From NCBI GenBank assembly GCA_002309995.1, contig DBYB01000006.1:996-31764 (forward strand): 30,769 nt of DNA. The letters are read 5' to 3'. Numbering within the stretch: the stretch's first letter is position 1; the number at the start of each line of letters is the position of its first letter. Made by a program: the position numbers and the translations under genes. A model generated the notes under the pieces. That model searched no databases. It saw nothing but the letters and a program-made list of their open reading frames with translations, and was not told the DNA's origin. This document shows, piece after piece, positions 9,701-16,017 of this stretch. Source of the DNA: Bacteroidales bacterium UBA1197. GTDB taxonomy: Bacteria > Bacteroidota > Bacteroidia > Bacteroidales > UBA932.

Positions 9701-10036
9701 TTCCAGAAGGGTGCTGTCGTCAGCAAGCGTAACATTGATCACGGAACGTCCGGAAACCTGGACATCCTGGGTGGTGTAACCGATGAAGGAGAATTCCAGC
9801 ACCTTGTTAGATGCAACGGAGATGGAATAGTTGCCACCGGCATCGGTCGTGGTTCCCTGAGTCGAGCCCTTGACGAGTACTCCGGCTCCGGGCAACGGGT
9901 CGCCGTTTGCGTCGCTGACCCGTCCGGTAACCGTAATCTGGGACTGCGCAAACGCCGGCATAGGAGCAATCACGATAGATGCCCAAACCAGCACCAGAGC
10001 GGCACAGATACGGAAAATGATGAATTTGTAATTCAT
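6707..10036 (-). CDS. SusC/RagA family TonB-linked outer-membrane transporter
   Basis: A 1109-residue protein, normal for SusC. Signal peptide to about residue 30, then a carboxypeptidase-D regulatory-like domain (ITVTGRVSDANGDPLPGAGV, residues 34-106). The conserved LEDVVVVGYGTQ link is at 111-122. The plug runs to about 235, with the family signature IEILKDAASAAIYGSRASNG near 209-228, followed by a 22-strand barrel ending in KVLFNLKITF. It imports ligands across the outer membrane using TonB energy. It is the first gene of the eight-gene minus-strand train, with a Bacteroidetes-type -7 element about 44-51 nt upstream. No sigma/anti-sigma pair or hybrid two-component regulator gene is present nearby, so regulation is not evident from this window. 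Confidence 0.96.
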   Translation of the reverse strand: MNYKFIIFRICAALVLVWASIVIAPMPAFAQSQITVTGRVSDANGDPLPGAGVLVKGSTQGTTTDAGGNYSISVASNKVLEFSFIGYTTQDVQVSGRSVINVTLADDSTLLEDVVVVGYGTQSRKTLSTAIAKVDGDKLMDAPVSTVGDALKGKVTGLRIASNNNLPGESPRFLIRGGSSINRSNDPLFLVDGVERGIDDLNPNDIESIEILKDAASAAIYGSRASNGVILVTTKKGNAFKHPQVVFDSQVGFTSPARTWKLANATEFLTIIRPAAFQGPDAPLVLNGANGAGIGNTESSATYSTRYLKDGEAVPDGWLSMADPIDPSKTIIYTDHDWQSEWYHPSFYHKQYVGINGGNKDMKYAASVGYLGDDGMVAMSGFKNFTMHGNTAFNVTKWLNASTTFDYSNGVKHPMTNDYFTVLGRGIMMSPTHIGKYPDGTFATGGTNKNQQTAEFYETFYDRETQRQKFMGSMKLTATITDWLTGTAQYALYDNSYRGSYYTRGEVNGSVNFVSTNRSTTESRTQTQRQNFQAYLTADKKLGLHRLSGTAGYDWSKWHYWYLSAGNSGSLSDKVPILESGGANTAGTMSMSNKDYETALISYFGRLGYNYADRYILSATFRADGSSLFLGDNKWGYFPSASVAWVLSEEPFFAAAKEKVNMLKFRASLGQTGNNDIARTDPLGAYSGTTYDVYNVLLPSKMVNAGLKWETTTQLDLGVDVGLFNDRVRIVADYYNKVTNDLIYSITLPDTGQIGSVNANVGSVRFWGAEFELHTVNIQKRDFSWETDFTYSLSRNVVLSLPDEYKYQLTDMDGNLLADANGDPVYGWRIGGYKTANGYRYGGTAVGEPLGRIWGYLVAGVLQTEEEAAAAYYDEQSHGYRRSDGISIAGRKDAGDFEWVNRYGTAKNADGSEKINAEDMFLLGNVMPHSTGGINNTIHWGRFTCNVYFDYALGHSIYNYMKTRMVQNTLGYSNSNVDLNLVSECWRHPGDGKTVARFFPNDADYGNRNYSRCSSYNVENASYLCLRDASIYYDLPDNWAKAMAMKKVSVGVTGNTLWYFTRVSGAISPETGISSDSDSNMYSSVQMGSATSNLMPAARKVLFNLKITF

Positions 10037-10079
10037 GGCCTTTATTGAAGATTAGTGTTGTGTTTCTTATGTTAGCATA

Positions 10080-10087
10080 CAAATATA
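10080..10087 (-). promoter_or_regulatory. Candidate -7 promoter element for the SusC operon
   Basis: On the minus strand the sequence reads TATATTTG, matching the Bacteroidetes TAnnTTTG -7 consensus, 44 nt before the SusC start codon. No clear TTTG -33 box is visible at the expected distance because a poly-T tract of the preceding terminator occupies part of that space. The position directly after the terminator of the upstream gene fits an independent promoter. Confidence 0.5.
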
Positions 10088-10120
10088 AAAAAAAAAACGC
10101 ACGTTTTGTCCACGTGCGTA
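10085..10120 (-). terminator. Rho-independent terminator after the beta-barrel protein gene
   Basis: A perfect 8-bp stem (10097-10104 with 10112-10119, ACGCACGT / ACGTGCGT) closes a 7-nt loop. Read on the minus strand it is followed by an uninterrupted run of about 10 T. It begins 8 nt beyond the stop codon of the gene ending at 10127, so it separates that gene from the SusC operon. Confidence 0.85.
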
Positions 10121-10126
10121 ACTTTT

Positions 10127-13102
10127 TTATCTGCGACCGGGGCCTCCCATAGGAGGACCTCCCATGCCTGGACCGCGCCCGCCGGGGCCGCGCATCCTGT
10201 CGCGGTCGAAGGTGCCGAAGCGCCAGGTGAGGGACAGAATGACGTAACGTCCGAGGGTATTGTTCACTACCTCGCTGTGGTAGTTGGAGTTGTCGGAGAC
10301 GCTCAGGTTCTTGGCCTGGCCGAGGATGTCGTAGCCCTTGAGCGCAAGCGTGACCTTGTTGTTGAACAGCAGCTTCTGGATTTCAGCATTCAGGATGTGC
10401 TCCGGAGTGTAATTCAGGTTGCTGGCGTAGCCGTCGTACCAGTTGAAGTTGTACTCGCTCTTGAGGGTGAGGCCGGCAAGGTCCCAGGTCCAGTTTGCCG
10501 TGGCACGCACCTGGTTGTTGAAGGTGAGCGTCTGGTCGGCCGTCTTGGCGATGGTGTACCAGCTCTTGTTGGCCCTGGTGCGGCCGCTGAGGGTGAGCTC
10601 CAGCGACTCCCCGCGATAAGTCACGCGGAGGCGCTCGGTAGCGCTGAGGGTGCGGGTGGTGTTCGTGGTGAACCCGAACTCTCCCATCTTGTAAGCCTTC
10701 AGGAAGCCGTCGTAATCCATATCGCCGGTAGCAGCGTTATAATAAGTGTCGATCCTGGACGACACGTCGTCGCCTCCCACGAAGGAAGAAGACTCGTTGT
10801 AACTCACGCGGGTCATATCGCTGAGCGAGAAGGCGGAACTGCCGAGAGGGATGTTCGCGAACATGTTCACGCTGGCGTTGAACGAATCCGGACCGTTGAG
10901 AGGCATTGAGTACTGGGCGCCGTTGTTGCCGTACCACACCGCATTCACGATAGGATCCTGCGTGTATCCGCCATCGAAACGCACGTTCACGGAAGAGAAC
11001 TTGCGACGGTTGGAATAGCGATACTCCCCTCTCAGGCTGTGGCTGAAGTAAGGAGCCAGGTAAGGATTACCGAAACCGATGTTCAGAGGGTCGGTGTTGT
11101 CGGGAACAGGGATGAGTTTGGACACGCTCGGCTGCTCGGAGGAGCCACGGTAGAACAGGCGCATATTGGCGTCGTCGTTCATCTCCCACCACAGCATTCC
11201 CTGGGGAGAGAAGCGCCAGCGGAAGTCGTCGTACGGATCCAGCGTCCTGCCGGCACGCGTGGTTTCATTGTGGGTCGTAACCGGCCTGGCGGAGAAGCCC
11301 AGCTGGAAACGCACCTGGTCCGTCTGGTACAGGGCGTTCGCACCGATATTGTGATGGCTGTTGATATTCACCACACGGCTGGAATAGAAATCGTTCTTCA
11401 CGCCACCCTCGTACAGGGATGTCGGATTGTCGTACGTATCCTTGTCGGAGGTCGATTTTGCCCAGTTGTATCCGTAATTGGCCTCAACGTAGAAATGGTT
11501 GCCGAGAGGCTCGGTGTAGGTCACGCGGCCGAACACGCTGGTGCTCTGGCTATGCTGCCATATCCTCTGCTTGGTGTTCTGGATGTCCGTCCAGTCGCCG
11601 TCTTCCCACGCAGAGTACACGTTTGAGACGTTGTTGCTGTTCATCCTGTTGTCGGAGTAGCTGTAGCGCGACATTGCCGTGAGAGTACGGCCGGGAATGC
11701 CCAGCCTCTGGCGCAGCAGGAAGAAGCCGCTGGTGCTCAGGTTCGTGTTCTCACCGATGTTCGTGGTGTTGCCCTGGTTGATCTTCGTCAGGGCCTCACC
11801 CTTGAGATAGTCGTAATCGGTGGTATATTCACTGCCCTGAGTGTAGTCGCCGCCGCCGAAGTTCAGCTGGGGCTCGAAAAGGATGGACGTATTCTCCGAG
11901 AACTTATGCTCCAGACGAATGCCGACGCGATGTCCCCAGGTACGGGTATCGTTGGAGCCGTCGGTGTTGTAGAGCATATTATGGTCTTCCAGATAGGTGG
12001 TCTTGGCGCTCTCTTCGGTAACGACCTTGTGCGTATTGTTGTACAGGTAGTTGCCGGCGAGGTCCATCTTGTTGTCGAAGAGCGTCCAGGCGCCGTTCAC
12101 GCCGCCCATCCAGGACTCGGTGATACCGTTGTCGCCCCAGTTGCCGCCACGGCCGCCGCCGAATCCGCCGCCACCGCCGCGCATATTGCCCATCATCGAG
12201 CCTGCGAGATCGTTGAAGCCACGGTTGTTGGTGTTGTTGGCGTTGGCAATGAGCGAAAGCTGCGTCTTGTCGGTAAACTTACCCACGAAAGCCGCACCCT
12301 GATAACGCCAGCCGTCGTTCTTCCAGTCCTTGCCGCTGGCATACTGGGCAGCCTCCTTCACGTCGTGACCGCCGCCGGCCATGATGTTGCCGAAGGCGCC
12401 CTTCATCATACCGGGCTTGATGCTCAGGTCGATGACCTGCTCCTCCTCGCCGTCGTCGATGCCGGTGAACTCAGCCTGCTCCGATTTCTTCTGGATAACC
12501 TTGAGCTTGTTCACGATCTTGGCCGGAATGTTCTTCGAAGCCAGCTGCGGATCGTCCAGGAAGAAGGTCTTGCCGTCTATGGTTATCTTGTTGATAGTCT
12601 GCCCGTTGACCGTAATCGCCCCGTCCTCTGAAACCTCCACGCCGGGAAGCTTCTTCAGCAGGTCTTCCAGCACGTCGTTGTCGGTAGTCTTGAAAGACGA
12701 AGCGTTGTACTCGATTGTATCCTTCTTGATGATGATGGGATTGCCCACCGCCGACACCGACGCGGCGTCGAGCTGCTCGCGGTCAATCTTCATACGGATC
12801 TCGCCAAGGTCCTTCACGTCCGGCACAACGATTTCCTTCTCGTAAGACACATAGCCCAGCAGTTCCACCTTGAACTTGTAGGCTCCTGCCCTCACGCCGG
12901 TAATCTCGACCTTGCCTTCTGCGTCGCTAAGCACATACTTCGCCGGCTTCTGCTGCCCGTCCTTCGTAAGGGATACCGTAGCAAAACTCACGGCCTCGCC
13001 GTTCGACTCATCCACCAGCGCCGCCGTAACGCGGTTCTGGCCCATCGCCGCAGCGCTCACCATCAGCGCCGTCAGCACAACAACTATCCTATAAAACTTC
13101 AT
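10127..13102 (-). CDS. Outer-membrane beta-barrel protein with carboxypeptidase-regulatory-like domain (TonB-dependent receptor-like)
   Basis: A 991-residue protein from the ATG at 13102. The frame is open to a TTG at 13123, but MKFYRIVVVLTALMVSAAAM is a normal signal peptide and is preferred. After cleavage at AMGQ comes a carboxypeptidase-D-like domain (about residues 24-105). A plug-like segment follows with DTIEYNASSFKTTDNDVLED and the LLKKLPGVEV and DGKTFFLDDP motifs, which mark the OMP_b-brl_3 group. The rest is barrel. Two Gly-rich stretches stand out: one at GGGGGFGGGRGG within an extracellular or loop region, and a C-terminal tail after FGTF made of Gly, Pro, Arg and Met. Substrate unknown; members of this group occur throughout Bacteroidetes. 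It is the gene after ruvC but is separated from it by a repeat element, so it is probably transcribed on its own. Confidence 0.85.
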   Translation of the reverse strand: MKFYRIVVVLTALMVSAAAMGQNRVTAALVDESNGEAVSFATVSLTKDGQQKPAKYVLSDAEGKVEITGVRAGAYKFKVELLGYVSYEKEIVVPDVKDLGEIRMKIDREQLDAASVSAVGNPIIIKKDTIEYNASSFKTTDNDVLEDLLKKLPGVEVSEDGAITVNGQTINKITIDGKTFFLDDPQLASKNIPAKIVNKLKVIQKKSEQAEFTGIDDGEEEQVIDLSIKPGMMKGAFGNIMAGGGHDVKEAAQYASGKDWKNDGWRYQGAAFVGKFTDKTQLSLIANANNTNNRGFNDLAGSMMGNMRGGGGGFGGGRGGNWGDNGITESWMGGVNGAWTLFDNKMDLAGNYLYNNTHKVVTEESAKTTYLEDHNMLYNTDGSNDTRTWGHRVGIRLEHKFSENTSILFEPQLNFGGGDYTQGSEYTTDYDYLKGEALTKINQGNTTNIGENTNLSTSGFFLLRQRLGIPGRTLTAMSRYSYSDNRMNSNNVSNVYSAWEDGDWTDIQNTKQRIWQHSQSTSVFGRVTYTEPLGNHFYVEANYGYNWAKSTSDKDTYDNPTSLYEGGVKNDFYSSRVVNINSHHNIGANALYQTDQVRFQLGFSARPVTTHNETTRAGRTLDPYDDFRWRFSPQGMLWWEMNDDANMRLFYRGSSEQPSVSKLIPVPDNTDPLNIGFGNPYLAPYFSHSLRGEYRYSNRRKFSSVNVRFDGGYTQDPIVNAVWYGNNGAQYSMPLNGPDSFNASVNMFANIPLGSSAFSLSDMTRVSYNESSSFVGGDDVSSRIDTYYNAATGDMDYDGFLKAYKMGEFGFTTNTTRTLSATERLRVTYRGESLELTLSGRTRANKSWYTIAKTADQTLTFNNQVRATANWTWDLAGLTLKSEYNFNWYDGYASNLNYTPEHILNAEIQKLLFNNKVTLALKGYDILGQAKNLSVSDNSNYHSEVVNNTLGRYVILSLTWRFGTFDRDRMRGPGGRGPGMGGPPMGGPGRR

Positions 13103-13137
13103 AACTGTCTTTTGACGCAGCAATATACAAAAAGTTT

Positions 13138-13158
13138 AAAGAATAATGACTATTCTTT
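13138..13158. repeat. 21-bp AT-rich palindrome next to the long inverted repeat
   Basis: AAAGAATA (13138-13145) and TATTCTTT (13151-13158) form a perfect 8-bp stem with a 5-nt loop. It directly abuts the left arm of the 32-bp inverted repeat and lies 36 nt upstream of the beta-barrel start codon. It could be an operator, part of the promoter region, or part of the repeat element. Confidence 0.6.
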
Positions 13159-13344
13159 TGATGCTGTCGGAAGGGGTACTGTCTGCAGACCGTGGCCGCC
13201 CATGGCCACCCCGAAGGGCAGATGTCCCCTGGGGGACTACAGGGGGAGAAACCGTCTCGGAGAGATGGGAGGGGCCCGCCGAAGGTGGGAGGGATAGGAC
13301 CGTAGGTCCGTAGTCTGCAGACAGTACCCCTTCCGACAGCATCA
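13159..13344. repeat. 186-bp intergenic element with perfect 32-bp terminal inverted repeats
   Basis: The left arm 13159-13190 and right arm 13313-13344 are exact reverse complements over 32 nt (outer end TGATGCTGTCGGAAGG). Each arm ends inward in the self-complementary decamer GTCTGCAGAC. The 122-nt interior is GC-rich and holds shorter palindromes: GTGGCC/GGCCAC, GTCCCC/GGGGAC and GGACC/GGTCC. TTT lies on both outer sides, a possible 3-bp target duplication, though this is weak evidence in AT-rich flanks. The outermost bases of the right arm supply the ruvC stop codon. It contains no convincing gene. Possible identities are a MITE-like insertion, a REP/BIME-type repeat, or a large structured RNA/terminator. 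Confidence 0.8.
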
Positions 13345-13899
13345 TTTAACTCTATCAGGATTATTTGCAATAAACTTTTCCCAGGAGCTGCCGGACGATT
13401 TGCCGGCAAGAGGACTCGAGAGAACGTAGTAGTGACACATAGCGAGAGCGAGGGCGTCCGTGGCATCGAGGTACTTGGCCTCGATATTGATTCCCAGCGT
13501 CTTCTCGACCATCAGAGCCACCTGCTCCTTGCTCGCCGCTCCGTTGCCGCATATGGCCTGTTTAGCCTTACGCGGAGCGTACTCAAACACACGGGCATCG
13601 TGATGCAGCGCCGCCGACATAGCGGCCCCCTGAGCCCTTCCCAACTTGAAGATAACCTGAGCGTTACGCCCGTAGAACGGAGACTCTATCGCAAGGTCGT
13701 CCGGCTTGTGAAGTTCGCACAGGGCATCAACCTTATCGTAAATGATACGCAGCTTCTCGTAGATATCGTCAACCCGACGCAGATCCAGCACCCCCATATC
13801 CACGAAATGCGGCTTGCCCCCCTCATCCACACGCACAATCCCGAAACCAAGCAGATTGGTTCCGGGATCTATGCCGAGTATGGTGCAAGCCTTAATCAA
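13342..13899 (-). CDS. ruvC: Holliday junction resolvase RuvC
   Basis: A 185-residue protein of normal length. The RNase-H-like acidic catalytic residues are visible: Asp11 in LGIDPG, Glu72 in LAIESPFYGRN, and Asp145 with Asp148 in LDATDALA. The RKAKQAICGNGAASKEQV segment is characteristic of the resolvase. RuvC cleaves Holliday junctions with the RuvAB complex during recombination and repair. Its start overlaps the end of serS by 8 nt, so the two are probably translationally coupled. The stop codon TGA is formed by the end of the adjacent inverted-repeat element, so the last residue or residues may have been altered by arrival of that element; the catalytic core is far from this and intact. 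Confidence 0.96.
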   Translation of the reverse strand: MIKACTILGIDPGTNLLGFGIVRVDEGGKPHFVDMGVLDLRRVDDIYEKLRIIYDKVDALCELHKPDDLAIESPFYGRNAQVIFKLGRAQGAAMSAALHHDARVFEYAPRKAKQAICGNGAASKEQVALMVEKTLGINIEAKYLDATDALALAMCHYYVLSSPLAGKSSGSSWEKFIANNPDRVK

Positions 13900-15163
13900 T
13901 CCTGTCGAATCCGGTGTACGGCCTCAGTATCTCGGGGATAATGATACCTTCGGGCGTCTGGTTATCCTCGAGCAGGGCCGCGACGACACGCGGAAGCGCC
14001 AGCGAACTGCCGTTCAGGGTGTGGGCCAGCTGGGTCTTGCCCTCGGCGTCACGGTAGCGGCAGTGCAGGCGGTTGGCCTGGTAAGTCTCGAAGTTGCTCA
14101 CGGAGCTGATTTCCAGCCAGCGTCCCTGTGCTGCGCTCCAAAGCTCAAAATCGTAAGTGATGGCGGAAGTGAACGACATATCCCCGCCGCAGAGGCGCAG
14201 GATGCGGTACTTCAGGCCAAGTTTGTTGACGATGCTCTCCACGTGGGCAACCATCTCATCAAGAGCCTTGTAGCTGTCTTCCGGCTTCTCGATGCGGACG
14301 ATCTCCACCTTGTCGAACTGGTGCAGACGGTTGAGGCCGCGCACGTCCTTGCCGTAAGAACCGGCCTCCCTGCGGAAGCACGGGGTGTATGCGGTAAGGC
14401 GCTGGGGAATCTGGTCGGCGGCCAGGATGACGTCGCGGAAAATGTTGGTCACAGGGACCTCGGCGGTAGGGACCATATAGAAGTCGTCCACCTCGGCGTG
14501 ATACATCTGACCCTCCTTGTCGGGCAGCTGGCCGGTGCCGAAACCGGAATCGCGGTTGACCATCACGGGAGGCTCGACCTCCTTGTATCCTGCAGCGGTA
14601 TTGCAGTCCAGGAAGAAGTTGATGAGAGCCCTCTGGAGCTTGGCGCCCTTACCCTTGTACACCGGGAAGCCGGCGCCGGTAATCTTCACGCCAAGGTCGA
14701 AGTCGATGATGTCGTACTTGCGGGCCAGTTCCCAATGGGGCAGAGCGCCCTCGGGGAGCTTCACCTCGGGGCCGCCCATCTTCACGACCTCGTTGTCCTC
14801 GGCGCCCTTGCCGGGCTTCACCAGGCCGCAGGGCACGTTGGGCATAAGCACCAGGCGCTGCTCCATCTCGGCGGCAGCCTCGTCCATACGGGCGAGCATC
14901 TCGCCGGAGCGTGCCTTGAGCTCGGCCACGGCAGCCTTTGCCTTCTCTGCCTCATCGCGCAGGCCCTGCTTCATCAGGGCGCCGATCTCAGCAGCCTTCT
15001 GCTTCTGCTGCGCAAGCAGGGCGTCGCTCTCGGTCTGGAGCCTGCGGCGCATTGCGTCCAGTTCAAGCACCCTGTCCACTATGGGCTGAGCGTCGAAATT
15101 CTTTATCTTAAGTTTACTGACAACCGCCTGAGGGTCGTCGCGAAGCATCTTGAGCGTTAACAT
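13892..15163 (-). CDS. serS: Seryl-tRNA synthetase
   Basis: A 423-residue class II synthetase from the ATG at 15163 (MLTLKMLRDDPQAVV). The frame extends 48 nt further upstream, but that extension is not homologous in feel and overlaps the preceding terminator hairpin. The N-terminal coiled-coil arm that grips the tRNA covers about residues 30-105 (charged, heptad-like). Motif 2 is seen in CFRREAGSYGKDVRGL, and motif 3 in HTLNGSSLALPRVVAALLE. The enzyme charges tRNA-Ser in the cytoplasm. It overlaps ruvC by 8 nt. A terminator lies just upstream, so serS must rely on read-through from rpmA or on a promoter I could not identify. Confidence 0.97.
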   Translation of the reverse strand: MLTLKMLRDDPQAVVSKLKIKNFDAQPIVDRVLELDAMRRRLQTESDALLAQQKQKAAEIGALMKQGLRDEAEKAKAAVAELKARSGEMLARMDEAAAEMEQRLVLMPNVPCGLVKPGKGAEDNEVVKMGGPEVKLPEGALPHWELARKYDIIDFDLGVKITGAGFPVYKGKGAKLQRALINFFLDCNTAAGYKEVEPPVMVNRDSGFGTGQLPDKEGQMYHAEVDDFYMVPTAEVPVTNIFRDVILAADQIPQRLTAYTPCFRREAGSYGKDVRGLNRLHQFDKVEIVRIEKPEDSYKALDEMVAHVESIVNKLGLKYRILRLCGGDMSFTSAITYDFELWSAAQGRWLEISSVSNFETYQANRLHCRYRDAEGKTQLAHTLNGSSLALPRVVAALLEDNQTPEGIIIPEILRPYTGFDRID

Positions 15164-15176
15164 AACTGCGATAAAT

Positions 15177-15217
15177 TGAAAAATGACCCGCACCGCGATC
15201 CCGAAGTGCAAGTCATT
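15177..15217 (-). terminator. Rho-independent terminator after rpmA
   Basis: On the minus strand AATGACTTGCAC (15217-15206) pairs with GTGCGGGTCATT (15193-15182) over 12 bp including two G-U pairs, loop of 12 nt, followed by TTTTTC. It lies 31 nt after the rpmA stop codon and ends just before serS, so it may act as a partial attenuator between them. Confidence 0.75.
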
Positions 15218-15247
15218 CTTATTTGCATACTTGTTTTACCTTCGAGA

Positions 15248-15508
15248 TTAGTTCTCAAAAGGGACGACGGACACGTATGATTTGTCGTCGCGCTTGCGCG
15301 TGAACTTCACGGTTCCATCGATGAGTGCATAGAGGGTGTGGTCCTTACCCATACCAACGTTGGTGGAAGGATTGTGAACGGTACCCCTCTGGCGGACGAT
15401 AATGTTGCCGGCCTTAACGACCTCGCCACCGAATTTCTTGAGTCCCAGACGTTTGCTTTGTGACTCACGACCGTTCTTTGAACTGGATTGACCTTTCTTG
15501 TGTGCCAT
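15248..15508 (-). CDS. rpmA: 50S ribosomal protein L27
   Basis: An 86-residue protein with the canonical bacterial L27 start MAHKKGQSSSKNGRESQSKR and the core GGEVVKAGNIIVRQRGT. It follows with NVGMGKDHTLYALIDGTVKF. L27 lies close to the peptidyl transferase centre of the large ribosomal subunit. It starts 5 nt after rplU, the conserved rplU-rpmA arrangement, and is followed by a terminator hairpin. The N-terminus begins directly with MAHKKG, without the cleavable extension found in many Firmicutes. Confidence 0.98.
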   Translation of the reverse strand: MAHKKGQSSSKNGRESQSKRLGLKKFGGEVVKAGNIIVRQRGTVHNPSTNVGMGKDHTLYALIDGTVKFTRKRDDKSYVSVVPFEN

Positions 15509-15513
15509 AACTC

Positions 15514-15825
15514 TTAAGCGATTTCGTTAATCTTGATCTTGGTAAGCTTCTGACGATGGCCGTTGAGCTTCTGGAAGCCCTTGCGGCGAATCTTCTTGAA
15601 TACGAGAACCTTGTCGGCCTTTACCTCGTCATCGAGAACGGTAGCCTTCACGACTGCTCCGTCAACATACGGAGTTCCGACCTTGACGGCCTTGTCGTCT
15701 GCGACGAGCAGGACCTTGCCGAACTCTACGTCAGCACCCTTGGCATCGGCGAGCCTCTGCACAAAGATTTCGTTGCCAGCCTCTACTTTAAACTGCTGGC
15801 CTGCAATTTCTACGATTGCGTACAT
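15514..15825 (-). CDS. rplU: 50S ribosomal protein L21
   Basis: A 103-residue protein starting at the ATG at 15825 (MYAIVEIAGQQFKV). A TTG one codon upstream is in frame but is not needed. The C-terminus carries the L21 signature FKKIRRKGFQKLNGHRQKLT, which binds 23S rRNA. It is the first gene of the rplU-rpmA pair and is preceded by a near-perfect Bacteroidetes promoter (15910-15940) and an 84-nt or longer leader containing a GC-rich hairpin. Confidence 0.98.
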   Translation of the reverse strand: MYAIVEIAGQQFKVEAGNEIFVQRLADAKGADVEFGKVLLVADDKAVKVGTPYVDGAVVKATVLDDEVKADKVLVFKKIRRKGFQKLNGHRQKLTKIKINEIA

Positions 15826-15854
15826 CAAACAAATTTTTTAAATGTTTGGGCCTG

Positions 15855-15889
15855 GAGCGTCTGCCCTTCCGGCAGCCCTTTACGTGCTC
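15855..15889 (-). other. Hairpin in the rplU 5' leader
   Basis: CTGCC/GGCAG (15861-15865 with 15871-15875) form a 5-bp stem with a 5-nt loop. An outer GAGCGT (15855-15860) can pair with AC plus GCTC (15882-15889) with a bulge. It sits between promoter and start codon, where ribosomal-protein leaders often fold. Autoregulation by L21 is possible but not shown. Confidence 0.35.
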
Positions 15890-15909
15890 TTCGGTCATAA
15901 AACGGACCG

Positions 15910-15940
15910 CAAAGATAGCAATAAAACTCTGAACTACAAA
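15910..15940 (-). promoter_or_regulatory. Bacteroidetes-type promoter for rplU-rpmA
   Basis: On the minus strand a TTTG -33 box (15940-15937) is followed after exactly 19 nt by TATCTTTG (15917-15910) and GC. This matches the TTTG-N19-TAnnTTTG consensus of the Bacteroidetes primary sigma factor. The predicted transcript starts about 80 nt before the rplU start codon. Confidence 0.85.
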
Positions 15941-15965
15941 TTATTTTTATGCTTTAAGCCAGCCC

Positions 15966-16010
15966 GTTGCACATTACAAAAATGTTTCGCAAATTTGTGC
16001 AACATTTTTG
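15966..16010. repeat. Two interleaved inverted repeats upstream of the ATPase gene
   Basis: GTTGCACA (15966-15973) is the exact complement of TGTGCAAC (15996-16003). CAAAAATGTT (15978-15987) is the exact complement of AACATTTTTG (16001-16010). The right arms share 16001-16003, so the two hairpins compete. They lie 8-52 nt before the preferred ATG at 16018, consistent with an operator or a switchable leader. Confidence 0.65.
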
Positions 16011-16017
16011 TTTTACG

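Noticed and set aside
8360..10048. A 562-codon open plus-strand frame opposite SusC
   Set aside because: Same reason: antisense shadow of SusC with low-complexity Val/Gly/Ala content.
13136..13345. Short open frames across the inverted-repeat element
   Set aside because: They arise from GC-rich palindromic DNA, begin or end inside repeat arms and resemble no protein.
13814..15160. A 448-codon open plus-strand frame opposite serS
   Set aside because: Fully antisense to seryl-tRNA synthetase, which has all class II motifs.
15164..15211. A 16-residue N-terminal extension of seryl-tRNA synthetase
   Set aside because: It overlaps the terminator hairpin, and MLTLKMLRDDP is the standard start of the family.
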